This document shows positions 1 through 9,088 of a DNA stretch of 64,000 bases, in pieces. Source of the stretch: Bartonella bacilliformis Ver097. Its GTDB lineage: Bacteria > Pseudomonadota > Alphaproteobacteria > Rhizobiales > Rhizobiaceae. Position numbers and translations under genes: made by a program. Positions within the stretch are counted from its first letter, which is position 1. The number at the start of each line of letters is the position of its first letter. The stretch covers positions 19,427-83,426 of the forward strand of contig NZ_KL503807.1 of the NCBI RefSeq assembly GCF_000709795.1, read 5' to 3'. A model generated the notes under the pieces. It was not told the origin of the DNA. It saw nothing but the letters and a program-made list of their open reading frames with translations, and searched no databases.

Positions 1-1
1 T

Positions 2-508
2 ATGTTTATGCAGTTACAACTGGATCCAGATCAAATGATGACTTTAGCAAATGTCATGTTTGCAAATTTTAATACATTTAATTCATCATTAATCGGCATT
101 GCTACAATCCTTGTCCTAATCATTAGTGTGATGAATTGGCGCTTATATCATATGCTTGACATTCTCGCGCTCGGCAATGAATTTGCTCTTAATCTTGGTG
201 TTGATTATAAAAAAAGTGCTATAACTATTCTCATTTCCGTTTCTATTCTTGTCTCTATTTCAACATCACTTGTCGGGCCTATCACCTTTTTCGGACTGCT
301 TGTTGCCAACCTTGCTTATAATATCTCACCACAAACAAAACACAGTGTTATTATACCAATCGCGGTATTATTGGCTATCATCTGTCTAATTGGTGGGCAA
401 TTTATTTTAGAGCAAATTTTCAATATGGCAGGACGTCTAAGCTTCATTATGGAATTTTGTGGTGGCATTATCTTCCTGACTTTATTGATGAAGGGACGAC
501 TAAAATGA
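2..508 (+). CDS. Iron/siderophore ABC transporter permease (FecCD family), C-terminal part
   Basis: This is the C-terminal half of an inner-membrane permease for iron-siderophore uptake. About 168 residues are visible, while FecCD permeases are usually about 310-340, so the gene almost certainly begins before the window. What is seen is several hydrophobic helices and the family-like stretch around residues 85-105 (SLVGPITFFGLLVANLAYN), which corresponds to the conserved G-P-x-x-F-x-G-L segment of FecCD proteins. The stop overlaps the start of the ATPase gene (ATGA), so the two are translationally coupled. The substrate cannot be told; a catechol or petrobactin-type siderophore system is possible. 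The start is set by the window edge. Confidence 0.8.
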   Translation: MFMQLQLDPDQMMTLANVMFANFNTFNSSLIGIATILVLIISVMNWRLYHMLDILALGNEFALNLGVDYKKSAITILISVSILVSISTSLVGPITFFGLLVANLAYNISPQTKHSVIIPIAVLLAIICLIGGQFILEQIFNMAGRLSFIMEFCGGIIFLTLLMKGRLK

Positions 509-1263
509 TTGAAATCAATCATCTTTCTAAATCTTATGGTGCTCAATTGGTTATTGATAATCTGTGCCTTCATTTGCCAAAGGGAGGAATTACTTCCCTT
601 ATTGGTCCCAATGGTTCTGGAAAATCAACCCTTTTGCTGATGATAAGACGCCTTCTGCCAAAAAATCAGGGATCGATTAGCATTGATGGTCTTGACACTC
701 ATACAACACCACACGATGTTTTAGCCAAAAAACTCTCACTCCTGCGTCAAGACAACCCTTTGTCTGTCCGTCTTACTGTGTATGATTTAGTCAGCTTTGG
801 ACGTTACCCCTATTCTAAAGGCCGATATCATCATGAAGATAAGAAATTTATCGACAATGCTATCCAATATCTTGATCTACAAGGCTTAGAAACACGATTT
901 TTAGATGAGCTCTCTGGTGGACAACGCCAACGGGCCTTTATCGCCATGCTCCTCTGTCAAGATACGGACTATGTATTATTAGACGAGCCCTTGAATAATC
1001 TCGATATGAAACACTCCATTGCTATGATGAAGCAGTTACGCCGTATGGCTAATGAACTCAACAAAACAATTCTTCTTGTTATGCATGATATTAATTTCGC
1101 ATCTTCTTATTCAGATATAATCGTTGCGCTCAAACACGGTAAAGCTGCTTACTGCGGAAGCCCAAGAGAAATTATGAAACCAGAAATTCTCAAAGAAATT
1201 TACGACACAGATATTCAAGTTAAAATGATCGATGGTGTACCCATTGCCCTGTATTACCAATAA
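505..1263 (+). CDS. Iron/siderophore ABC transporter ATP-binding protein
   Basis: Cytoplasmic ATPase that powers the adjacent FecCD permease, 252 residues. It has Walker A GPNGSGKST at about residues 34-42, the ABC signature LSGGQ, Walker B DYVLLDEP and a downstream switch histidine (LLVMHDINF). The ATG at 505 overlaps the permease stop as ATGA. A longer reading frame from 457 exists but would run into the permease. Size and motifs fit the FepC/FecE/VctC group. Specificity for a particular siderophore is inference only. No terminator was recognised after it. Confidence 0.88.
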   Translation: MIEINHLSKSYGAQLVIDNLCLHLPKGGITSLIGPNGSGKSTLLLMIRRLLPKNQGSISIDGLDTHTTPHDVLAKKLSLLRQDNPLSVRLTVYDLVSFGRYPYSKGRYHHEDKKFIDNAIQYLDLQGLETRFLDELSGGQRQRAFIAMLLCQDTDYVLLDEPLNNLDMKHSIAMMKQLRRMANELNKTILLVMHDINFASSYSDIIVALKHGKAAYCGSPREIMKPEILKEIYDTDIQVKMIDGVPIALYYQ

Positions 1264-1282
1264 TTTAATAACTTTTTTTAGT

Positions 1283-1325
1283 GCTCGCACACCCCAAATT
1301 TAAGCTTGCACACACCCCAAAATTT
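1283..1325. repeat. Short direct repeat downstream of the ABC ATPase
   Basis: Two near-identical copies of a GC(T)CGCACACCCCAAATTT-like unit lie at 1283-1301 and 1304-1325. The second carries a two-base CA insertion and an extra A. They lie between the ATPase stop and the tRNA gene. No function is evident. Confidence 0.5.
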
Positions 1326-1350
1326 GCTAAAAGCAATAAGCTTTTCATAT

Positions 1351-1424
1351 TGGGGAATAGTTTAATGGTAGAACAGCGGACTCTGACTCCGTTAATCTTG
1401 GTTCGAATCCAGGTTCCCCAGCCA
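1351..1424 (+). tRNA. tRNA-Gln (anticodon CTG)
   Basis: A full cloverleaf can be folded. The acceptor stem TGGGGAA pairs with TTCCCCA. The D arm carries AATGGT, and the anticodon loop CTCTGAC holds anticodon CTG (glutamine, codon CAG). The T arm is TTGGTTCGAATCCAG-like. The discriminator base is G, and CCA is encoded at 1422-1424. The gene stands alone between the ABC transporter and a gene-free kilobase. Confidence 0.95.
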
Positions 1425-2457
1425 TTTTACGCTCAATAATTGTCGTTTTTTATAGCCCTTTCTTTAATTTTAGAACTATAAACTTAAATCACAATTGTTT
1501 TCAAAAGCTACCCAAACAAAACACTATAATGTCTGTATGGTAAGATTCTAAAACGCTTAATTATATGAAACCCAGTGTAAAATTTAACCTTTTACGATAT
1601 TTCATAAATTGATGCTTATTCGTTCATATACATAACAGAAAACGGCAATCATGAGTTTTTAAAGCATTTTTCCAACTCTATGTGCTTTCAAAATCGTCGT
1701 AAAATCAGTGGCAATTTTAAATCACAAATAGATAGTATGAATCTTTTCTGACCATAAACCTATATTTTTCCTTGAACCTAGATCTTTTCACCCTCTTTTA
1801 TTAATAACATCCTCACCTTGATAGATAGCGCATACTTGTAAAACGCATCGGCCCTCAACAAAAGATTTTATAAAGCTAATTGAGACTTTCTGTTCAAATC
1901 TCTTGCTAAAAAAATCAATGCTCATATAGATAGGCAATCAACAATCATCAAAGAATCATGAGGATTATATCAACTGCCACAGCAGCGCTTGCGTACACTG
2001 AAAAAGTAAGTAATAATTAAATAAAAATATCTTGTACATTTTCTTCATGGATTTTCAATCCTCGTTACTATAAAATGACACTTTTTTACGAAACGATGCT
2101 TTCTATACTTAGAAATATATTAACATAGGTTTTAAATACTCTATTATTAATTTATGCATACAAAAAAGTGATCAAAAGCCGTAAATACAAAGAACACAAA
2201 AAAATATGAATGAAAAATGATAGTGAAAATTTCTGAACTTATGCCAACAAATCAACTTATAAAATCTATTTCATGAAAATAGTTGAACACTAACCTCCAA
2301 GGCTTCTTCTAAGTGAGAAAAATCAAATATACTCAAAATAAATTTCTATTATGAGGCCATTTAATAAAAGAATTTTTCTATCTTTCATCGTAAATACTGA
2401 AAGAATTTTGCCAAAATATTCATGAACATCGTATACCAACATGTGATATGAAAATTT
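1425..2457. other. Gene-free stretch between tRNA-Gln and fliQ
   Basis: About 1 kb of AT-rich sequence with no open frame of convincing length or similarity on either strand. In Brucella and Sinorhizobium, flhA would be expected next to fliQ here, but no flhA remnant could be recognised. It may be decayed DNA or the scar of a rearrangement. Confidence 0.5.
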
Positions 2458-2724
2458 TTAAAAGCCTGCTTCTATTCGATTATAAATTAATTGCGTAAAA
2501 GCATAAATTTGCCCCCCAACAAAGGGAGCCGTGAACGCTAATACTAAAAAAATCACAATGATTTTTGGAATAAAGGTCAGGGTCATTTCCTGAATTTGCG
2601 TTAATGCCTGAAATAAAGCGATAATGATGCCAACAGACATAGCAGCAAGAACTGCAGGTCCACTGGCAATCAAAACAGTCCAAATAGCAGCAGTTACCAT
2701 ATCAATGGCATCAGCTTCATTCAC
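2458..2724 (-). CDS. fliQ: Flagellar export gate protein FliQ
   Basis: FliQ is a small inner-membrane subunit of the flagellar type III export gate (with FliP, FliR, FlhA and FlhB). The 88 residues match the family length (about 89) and form two hydrophobic helices (AAIWTVLIASGPAVLAAM and IIVIFLVLAFTAPFVGG) around the conserved QALTQIQEMTL segment. It overlaps the end of flgD by 4 bases, so it is the last gene of the flgE-flgK-flgL-flaF-flbT-flgD-fliQ run. In related bacteria flhA follows directly; here flhA lies about 41 kb away. Confidence 0.95.
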   Translation of the reverse strand: MNEADAIDMVTAAIWTVLIASGPAVLAAMSVGIIIALFQALTQIQEMTLTFIPKIIVIFLVLAFTAPFVGGQIYAFTQLIYNRIEAGF

Positions 2725-3296
2725 GCTTTAGCTCCACCTTTAGATTTACCACCATCTGTATCAGGCTTATCTGTATCCGGTTTGTTTGCATTAGGCCAAC
2801 CTACATAATAAGGTGTTTCAGGTTTATCAGGCTTGTCTGTATCAGGTTTTTCAGACGTCTCAGGTTTCTCAGCCATAACAGTTACACCTGGACCAATCAG
2901 AACTTTTTCACCATTATCTAATGTCGCAACAATACCATCACTATAGATATCAACGGATTTCACATATCCTTCAATCACATTGCCATCTTTATCCTCAAAT
3001 TGAATATATTTGCCAACATACCCTTCTGCTCCATTTGTTGCCCCATTTGCGAGCACTTGTTCAAGCTTATCATTCATTTTTATAGCTTGTTCAACCATCG
3101 AAAAGCTTGCTAATTGTGCAACAAATTCTGTCGAATTCATTGGATTGGTTGGATCTTGATTTTTCATCTGTGCTACCAATAATTTCACAAATGTATCGTA
3201 ATCTGTATTCTTTTTTGCCCCAGTATCTGGAGTATCTTGTTGTTTCTCACCACTACCCCGAAAAAATCCAGGATTACCAACTGTACCTACTGTCAT
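2721..3296 (-). CDS. flgD: Flagellar hook assembly scaffold FlgD
   Basis: FlgD caps the growing hook and helps FlgE polymerise. The N-terminal half has the family core: DTFVKLLVAQMKNQDPTNPM, then the STEFVAQLASFSMVEQ segment. A short region with YVGKYIQFEDKDGNV follows. The last 45 residues are a hydrophilic tail of repeated K-P-D-T-D-K-P-D units, which is unusual for FlgD. I chose the ATG at 3296 because GAGG sits at the right distance before it; an in-frame GTG at 3308 would add four residues. Overlaps fliQ. Confidence 0.93.
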   Translation of the reverse strand: MTVGTVGNPGFFRGSGEKQQDTPDTGAKKNTDYDTFVKLLVAQMKNQDPTNPMNSTEFVAQLASFSMVEQAIKMNDKLEQVLANGATNGAEGYVGKYIQFEDKDGNVIEGYVKSVDIYSDGIVATLDNGEKVLIGPGVTVMAEKPETSEKPDTDKPDKPETPYYVGWPNANKPDTDKPDTDGGKSKGGAKA

Positions 3297-3313
3297 CTCA
3301 TACCTCACTAACG

Positions 3314-3733
3314 TTACATTGCAATTTTTTTTATAGTATCATCCGTTGGGGATATTTTTCCCATAATTTGAGCTTCTTTTTGAAACAAACTACGAATAAC
3401 TTTTAACACTTCAAAAATTTTATTTTTTTCTATTAAATAAGTGCATTCTTTTAACCCTTCTAAGAGCTCTCTATCAGTAAATGTTTGCAGTAATTTTTTT
3501 AATAATTCGACAAAAACAACCAAAGCTTGATCAGCTCCTTCCGGATTGATTAACATGAGTTGAGCAGAAAAATAGAGCTGTTTAAGTGGTGTATCAGTGT
3601 CTTCTATTTGCAAAACGTGCCCTTCTAAAAGAAAAGTCGCATCATTTAACAATTCCAAAGTCACCTTACGATCTACACGCAATACTGCACCATTGAGAAA
3701 GATTTTTTCATTTGGCTTTAATCTCAAATACAT
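3314..3733 (-). CDS. flbT: Flagellin synthesis regulator FlbT
   Basis: FlbT is a post-transcriptional regulator of flagellin mRNA in Caulobacter and Rhizobiales (repressor in Caulobacter, activator in Brucella). From the ATG at 3733 it has 139 residues and begins MYLRLKPNEKIFLNGAV, typical for the family; GGAG lies just upstream. An upstream in-frame ATG would add nine residues without family support. It lies between flaF and flgD, its usual place. Its target flagellin gene in this window is damaged (22474-23571). Confidence 0.93.
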   Translation of the reverse strand: MYLRLKPNEKIFLNGAVLRVDRKVTLELLNDATFLLEGHVLQIEDTDTPLKQLYFSAQLMLINPEGADQALVVFVELLKKLLQTFTDRELLEGLKECTYLIEKNKIFEVLKVIRSLFQKEAQIMGKISPTDDTIKKIAM

Positions 3734-3779
3734 TGTGTTCTCCCCCACTGCTTTTTTCACCCCTCATATCGTTTTTATC

Positions 3780-4148
3780 TCATTCATATCTTTCCGAATT
3801 TGCAGCAAGGCCATCACGGATAGATTCAGAAATTTCAACGAGGACATCAAAATCAGCAATCTCTCCTTCATCTAATCTTTGAATTTCTTTTAAAATAAAA
3901 AAACCAATAGAAATCAGTGATGCCTTCAATGTTTGTGGTAAAGCATTTTCTGCCTGTCCTAGATCTTCAATAAGAATAACCCAAAGCTTTCGCGCAAATT
4001 GAACAGCTTCATTGGCTTCATATGTACCAGGGCCTTTTTCCTTTGCATCCTGAAGAAGCTTGATACACCGATCAAACAAAGATCGTTCACGCTCGCGCGC
4101 ACTCATTGCATCATCTTCCATGACATCTTCGTATCGCATCTGATACAT
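3780..4148 (-). CDS. flaF: Flagellar biosynthesis regulatory protein FlaF
   Basis: FlaF works with FlbT in flagellin synthesis and secretion in alphaproteobacteria. The 122 residues begin MYQMRYEDVMEDDAMSARERE, a clear family hallmark, and are mostly helical with a conserved LWVILIEDLGQAENALPQTLKASLISIG core. It lies directly after flgL and before flbT, the standard Rhizobiales order. It contains no membrane segment. Confidence 0.93.
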   Translation of the reverse strand: MYQMRYEDVMEDDAMSARERERSLFDRCIKLLQDAKEKGPGTYEANEAVQFARKLWVILIEDLGQAENALPQTLKASLISIGFFILKEIQRLDEGEIADFDVLVEISESIRDGLAANSERYE

Positions 4149-4167
4149 TAGATCACTACACCTTTGT

Positions 4168-5250
4168 TTATTTTAGATAATTCACAAGACTTAATTGGCT
4201 CATCCGCGCTGTCAAGGTGTAAGAGAGATTGAGCATCGCCTCCAAAGCCTTTACTCTTTGTCCAGCCTCCGTAGAATCTACACCAATCATATCAATTTGT
4301 TCACCTTTAAGAAGATTTGTCTGAATCTCGATCTGTTTTGTTGCTCCTTTAATTCTTGATTCAGTGCTCCCCAATCTGGAAGCTGTTGCAATAATCTCAT
4401 TGATAGCAGTCGTTGTGGATGTTTGATCAGAAGAATTACGTGCCTTTGCAAAAAGAGCTTCCTGTGCCTCTTTTGATAAGCCAATGTCGCCAAATTCTGC
4501 GACTAAAATCATATTTTTCATAGCATCGCGAAAACCTTTCTCATTCGCGCTTGCCGCAACATTCACTGTCTCACCATTAGGACCAATACGCTTTTCAATA
4601 GAACCATCTTTAGCATTTGAAAAAATTTTGCTAAAATTCTCTTCATCAAATAATGTGCTAAATACCTCATCAATAAACTTGTCCATATCTTCTGCAGTAA
4701 GATCTTCTGGATTTCTCCCATCTAGGAATGTTGTAAAGGCATCATGAACAACTTTACTAGGCCCGTCTTCTCCTCCTACTTTATAAGCGTTTAAAGGCGG
4801 TTGAGTGGTATTTGTTCCACCAAATATATAATCACCATTATAGCTGGTATTCAAAGCAGAGATAAAGGAAGCTAAAGCATTTTCTGCTACGGCTTGCGCT
4901 GCCGATGGTGTTTGATTGGCGGCATCACCCACAAGCATATTATTAAAAAGTGTCAACGCTCCTGGTGCTGTTTCATCATCACCTGCTGCAATCAAACTTT
5001 GAATTGCAGCCTGTGCAGAAGACATCCTCGAGAGAGCCAGTTTATTGGTATGACTAAAACCTTCTAAAAAATTCATCTGATTTTGAATATCGACTAATCG
5101 TCCTGTTTTACGACCTAATGTCAAACCTGGATCATATAACTGCCCAGTCACCAACTCATAAGCAGCCTGCATCAATTCGGACTGCCCCTTAGCAATCGTA
5201 TCACGCTGCGAATTATTTAAAACATATGTAGAAATTGATTGAATTCTCAT
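4168..5250 (-). CDS. flgL: Hook-filament junction protein FlgL (HAP3)
   Basis: FlgL is the second junction protein joining hook to filament. It is 360 residues, with a flagellin-like N-terminal helix (MRIQSISTYVLNNSQRDTI, then LVTGQLYDPGLTLGRKTGRLV) and a C-terminal helix (QRVKALEAMLNLSYTLTARM) forming the paired D0/D1 domains. The middle has an FGGTNTTQPPL segment typical of FlgL. It follows flgK with 7 bases between them. Both terminal helices look intact, unlike those of the flagellin at 22474. Confidence 0.92.
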   Translation of the reverse strand: MRIQSISTYVLNNSQRDTIAKGQSELMQAAYELVTGQLYDPGLTLGRKTGRLVDIQNQMNFLEGFSHTNKLALSRMSSAQAAIQSLIAAGDDETAPGALTLFNNMLVGDAANQTPSAAQAVAENALASFISALNTSYNGDYIFGGTNTTQPPLNAYKVGGEDGPSKVVHDAFTTFLDGRNPEDLTAEDMDKFIDEVFSTLFDEENFSKIFSNAKDGSIEKRIGPNGETVNVAASANEKGFRDAMKNMILVAEFGDIGLSKEAQEALFAKARNSSDQTSTTTAINEIIATASRLGSTESRIKGATKQIEIQTNLLKGEQIDMIGVDSTEAGQRVKALEAMLNLSYTLTARMSQLSLVNYLK

Positions 5251-5257
5251 TATACAC

Positions 5258-6628
5258 CTATCGAATTGCGATCATAAGATCATCTAACATTTTACCAACT
5301 GTACTGATAATACGTGTAGTTGCTGCATAGGCTTGCTCTAGTTGCAACATCACCGCCATTTCATCATCTGTATTAACACCGGTTTCGTTGGATAATGCTT
5401 CAGCAGCACGTGCAAACATTGTTCCTTGATATTTTGCATTTTTATCAGCATCTGAACGGACCCCTTCAAGCCAACCCATTGAATTTTTACCAAAACTCAT
5501 AAGAGATTGTTCTGTAGCCAAACCTGTATCAGAGCCAAATTCACGCTTTTGATCAAAAGCATCAACTAATGATTGAATATCTTTACCAAAATGTTCTGGA
5601 CCACCGCCTGGTGTATTGCTATCAAATATAGGATTGAGCTTTATCCGCCCTGACAAGCCTACCATAGGACCTATCTCGCCCTCCGGTTTATCACTGTCTA
5701 AAAATAAAGGAGGAGATCCAGGAAATATCGACATCAAAGCACTGGCCATTTCATCCAATTGTTTTTGATATTGCGGTGCCATTTCATCACGCACCTTTAA
5801 CAATCCACCAAGGTTCCCACCACCATTAGGCTCTGCAAAAGATGGATGCCCTAAAGGAACGCCATCAACAAAGACTTGCTTTCCTGCTATACCAGCAGGT
5901 AAAGAATTGCTAGATTCAAACGTGACTTTCCGTGGACTTTTGTCATATAAGGTACTACCATCCATACCATAGATGCTTGTACTCCCATCCTGGTGACTAA
6001 CCGTGTTAATCCCAATTTCTTGAGATAATTGCTTTAAAACTGCATCGCGCTGATCCATATAGCTATATGCATCTCGACCTGCATTTTTTTCTTGAACCAC
6101 TTTTTGATCAAGCTCATGAAACTTTTGTAAAAGATCATTAATGTGATCAACAGAATCTTGAATATCACTATCTGCATCATTGCGTAATTTTTCAATTTCA
6201 CGATTGCCTTTATTTAGAGTATTGACTAAATCACGCGCACGATCAACCGCAGCATCTCCAGCAGCACGCTGGTCTGGATCATTAGCATAAGCTTGTAATG
6301 CTTTCTGAAAATCACTGAGCAATTGAGAGGGCGAATTTGAAAACCCATCTGCACCATGAATCTCAGCCAAGCGATGCAGACCATTAGCCAAGCTACCAGC
6401 AGCAGCAGCTTGACTTGATTTGACTAAATAATTGTCTAATAAAAAGGGACTATCATCACGACGAACTGCAACATGAACGGCACCCCTTGGCCCCGATTCC
6501 AAATAGGATGTGCGCCGAGTATAATTCGGATCTCGAGCACCCGCTATATTTTTTGCCACAACATCAAATTGACTTGTTGTTGCCTTGAGCGAATTGCGTG
6601 CAGTGTTAAGTGCTGAACTAAGAGCCAT
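5258..6628 (-). CDS. flgK: Hook-associated protein FlgK (HAP1)
   Basis: First hook-filament junction protein, 456 residues. The N-terminus has the rod/hook-family signature (ALNTARNSLKATTSQFDVVAKNIAGARDPNYTRR). The C-terminus ends with the coiled segment NTDDEMAVMLQLEQAYAATT and IISTVGKMLDDLM. FlgK proteins in Rhizobiales are about this size. It lies between flgE and flgL in the hook operon. The gap to flgE is 28 bases. Confidence 0.94.
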   Translation of the reverse strand: MALSSALNTARNSLKATTSQFDVVAKNIAGARDPNYTRRTSYLESGPRGAVHVAVRRDDSPFLLDNYLVKSSQAAAAGSLANGLHRLAEIHGADGFSNSPSQLLSDFQKALQAYANDPDQRAAGDAAVDRARDLVNTLNKGNREIEKLRNDADSDIQDSVDHINDLLQKFHELDQKVVQEKNAGRDAYSYMDQRDAVLKQLSQEIGINTVSHQDGSTSIYGMDGSTLYDKSPRKVTFESSNSLPAGIAGKQVFVDGVPLGHPSFAEPNGGGNLGGLLKVRDEMAPQYQKQLDEMASALMSIFPGSPPLFLDSDKPEGEIGPMVGLSGRIKLNPIFDSNTPGGGPEHFGKDIQSLVDAFDQKREFGSDTGLATEQSLMSFGKNSMGWLEGVRSDADKNAKYQGTMFARAAEALSNETGVNTDDEMAVMLQLEQAYAATTRIISTVGKMLDDLMIAIR

Positions 6629-6656
6629 GATCTTACCCCCTTTTGATTTTTCTAGA

Positions 6657-7871
6657 TTATCGCTTCAAATTAACAATCACATCCATCAATTCCGAACCGG
6701 TTTGAAAAACTTTAGAGTTGGCTGTATAATTACGTTGAGATTCAATCATATCCGTTAATTCTTCACTCATCTCAACATTTGAATCTTCAAGATAACCGGC
6801 AGTTAATGAACCAAATACACCGTCACCAGGACGCCCTACCATTTGAGCTCCTGTATGGGTATTTGTTTGAAAAACAGTACCACTCAAAACCGTTAAGCTT
6901 TCCGGTGATGTGACGGTTGCAAGGCCTACATAACTAATAACACGCGTTTTCTGATTGGTGTATTTAACCTCAACTTCACCATTTTTACCAAAAGTAAAAC
7001 CATCAAAAGATCCCACTTCCATACCGTTTGCTTCTGCTTCAAAAGCATACGAATTCCCCTTTTGCGTTACTAAAGAATCCTCTCCTAGCCCACCCAAATT
7101 TATAGCAACTTGGAAAGTCCCTGGAGGATCTCCTCCATCATTTTCTGGCAAGGTTAGTGTAAAGTTTGGAAGAGGAGCCTGAAGATTGCCTTCTTTATCA
7201 AAATTGAAATCTGCAGTGCCAACCTTATTGTCTCCATGGTAAGCATCGACTGTCCATTTATTATCAGCAGTCTTACGCATATAGAAATCAACCTGAACTT
7301 TTTTACCTTGGCTGTCATAAACAGTTACTGATTTTTTCTGGTTATAACTCTTAGGATCGTTGGGATCAATCACACCCTCTCCTAAAGACTCTGCGCTTGC
7401 ATCAAAGTTAGCTTTAAAATCAATTTCTGTTGTTACTTCAGGACCAAATAAATCGGTTGGTCCCCCTTTAATTTGAATCCTCTGACCTTCATCATTCAAA
7501 AGATAATACCCTGATGAATTACGCAGATACCCATCCTTATCACGCGAAAAAGACCCTGCACGTGTTAAAAATTCATTTCCATTTTCATCTTCAACACGAA
7601 AAAAGCCATTGCCATTAATCATCGCATCCCCCGAGCGACCTGTTGCACGTGCAGGACCATATATTGAAATATCATGGCCAACATGACTTTTCACTCCACC
7701 AGGAATATAAGCGTAATCTCCTGAAGGCGTTACGTAATTAGAAAATTGAACATTTGTACGCTTATATCCAACCGTACCAGCATTGGCAACATTTTCTGCT
7801 ACACCAGAAAGGCGCTTTCCTTGAGCGTTCATCCCTGAAACACTCGTATGCATCATCCCATAAATACCCAT
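6657..7871 (-). CDS. flgE: Flagellar hook protein FlgE
   Basis: Structural subunit of the hook, 404 residues. It has the N-terminal flagellar rod-protein motif (MNAQGKRLSGVAENVANAGT), the central FlgE domains (ATGRSGDAMINGNGFFRVED and later beta-rich segments) and the C-terminal motif (SNVEMSEELTDMIESQRNY). It is the first gene of the hook operon on the minus strand, about 235 bases downstream of ftcR. That gap probably carries the operon promoter, which I could not define. Confidence 0.95.
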   Translation of the reverse strand: MGIYGMMHTSVSGMNAQGKRLSGVAENVANAGTVGYKRTNVQFSNYVTPSGDYAYIPGGVKSHVGHDISIYGPARATGRSGDAMINGNGFFRVEDENGNEFLTRAGSFSRDKDGYLRNSSGYYLLNDEGQRIQIKGGPTDLFGPEVTTEIDFKANFDASAESLGEGVIDPNDPKSYNQKKSVTVYDSQGKKVQVDFYMRKTADNKWTVDAYHGDNKVGTADFNFDKEGNLQAPLPNFTLTLPENDGGDPPGTFQVAINLGGLGEDSLVTQKGNSYAFEAEANGMEVGSFDGFTFGKNGEVEVKYTNQKTRVISYVGLATVTSPESLTVLSGTVFQTNTHTGAQMVGRPGDGVFGSLTAGYLEDSNVEMSEELTDMIESQRNYTANSKVFQTGSELMDVIVNLKR

Positions 7872-8106
7872 ATTATCTCCTATTTATCGTGAGCCTGCAA
7901 CACTACGTGCAATTAACCTATATATTCATTTAAGAAAGCTTTCTTGCGTGAAGCTTTTGCTGAAGCCTTTTTATTAAAATAAATACGACCTTTTACAAAG
8001 ACACATTTTTAAAAGCCATGCCACATTGAATATGTCCAAGAAGTGAAATCGCTTAACAAATCGTCAGGTGAATAAAGAGAAGAAAAGCAGTTAAAACTAG
8101 CTAAGT

Positions 8107-8799
8107 CTAGGAATTAGTTTTGATGACTAAACTATATCCAAGAAATCGCTTTGAATCGATGATGTCATACCCAACCTTCAGTTTCAGTTTTTTACGAAGT
8201 TTACTAATATGACTCTCAATGACATTTTCTTCGATAACATCGTCAAAAACACCATAAACAGCATTAAATATTTGTGTTTTATTGGCGCGCCGTCCAAAAT
8301 TTGCTGCCAGATATTCAAGAATGCGCCGCTCACGACGTGGCAAAGGAAAATCTACACCATTAATGCGCGGATCACGCCCATCATTAAAAACACTAATAGG
8401 GCCAACTTTTATTGCAGCATCAGCACTACGAATGTCACCCCCTATACGGCGGCGAATAGCAGCAATACGTGCCAAAATTTCACGAACATGAATTGGCTTA
8501 CGCAACACATCATCAATACCAGCTTGAAAAAGTTCTATTGTGTGATCAAGAAAATTTGTTTCTGTCATCGCCAAAATAGGAGCTGAGCTGTAAAATCGGA
8601 TTTCTTTAGGAAGTTCAACTCGATTGTCACAATCACCTAAGAGGACTGCTTCGATTGAGGAAACTTCGCTGCTTGGAGCTTTTGAAATCCAATTACTAAA
8701 ATCAGAAGGAGAAAGACCTGTTGTTGCTACCCCCTCCTGAGAGAAGAGCGTAGAATAGCCATCAGTTACTAATTTGCGGTCATCTACTACAACTATCAT
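8107..8799 (-). CDS. ftcR: Flagellar transcriptional regulator FtcR (OmpR-type)
   Basis: Two-component-type regulator that in Brucella (FtcR) and Sinorhizobium (Rem) activates the flagellar genes. It has 230 residues: a receiver-like domain (about 1-120) and a winged-helix DNA-binding domain ending FLGYSLV. The start at 8799 gives the classic MIVVVDD opening and has GGAGGG upstream; a longer frame from 8841 is less likely. The acidic pair is D6/D7 and the K of LRKP is present, but at the usual phospho-acceptor position the sequence reads LLGDC, with Gly55 followed by Asp56. No sensor kinase gene is adjacent. Confidence 0.9.
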   Translation of the reverse strand: MIVVVDDRKLVTDGYSTLFSQEGVATTGLSPSDFSNWISKAPSSEVSSIEAVLLGDCDNRVELPKEIRFYSSAPILAMTETNFLDHTIELFQAGIDDVLRKPIHVREILARIAAIRRRIGGDIRSADAAIKVGPISVFNDGRDPRINGVDFPLPRRERRILEYLAANFGRRANKTQIFNAVYGVFDDVIEENVIESHISKLRKKLKLKVGYDIIDSKRFLGYSLVIKTNS

Positions 8800-9088
8800 G
8801 AGCCCTCCACCCCAATAATTTATATTATACACGCAGCCCAATTATATACGTTGCCTAAATTTACACATAATAAAACCACAATATCTTCATAATATGTGCA
8901 ATTTCAGTTTAAAATAATATAACTTTAATCACTAGAAAAACAAGCTGTTTTCTGATTTATTGTACAAAAATGGGATTTTTATATCTTGAGTTGTAAGATT
9001 TTTCTCACAAAAGCGATTTAAAATTGTAAAATTATGTTTTTAAAATTATCAAATAAAAGATTTTTCTATTTTTTATTTAATGTTTTTT

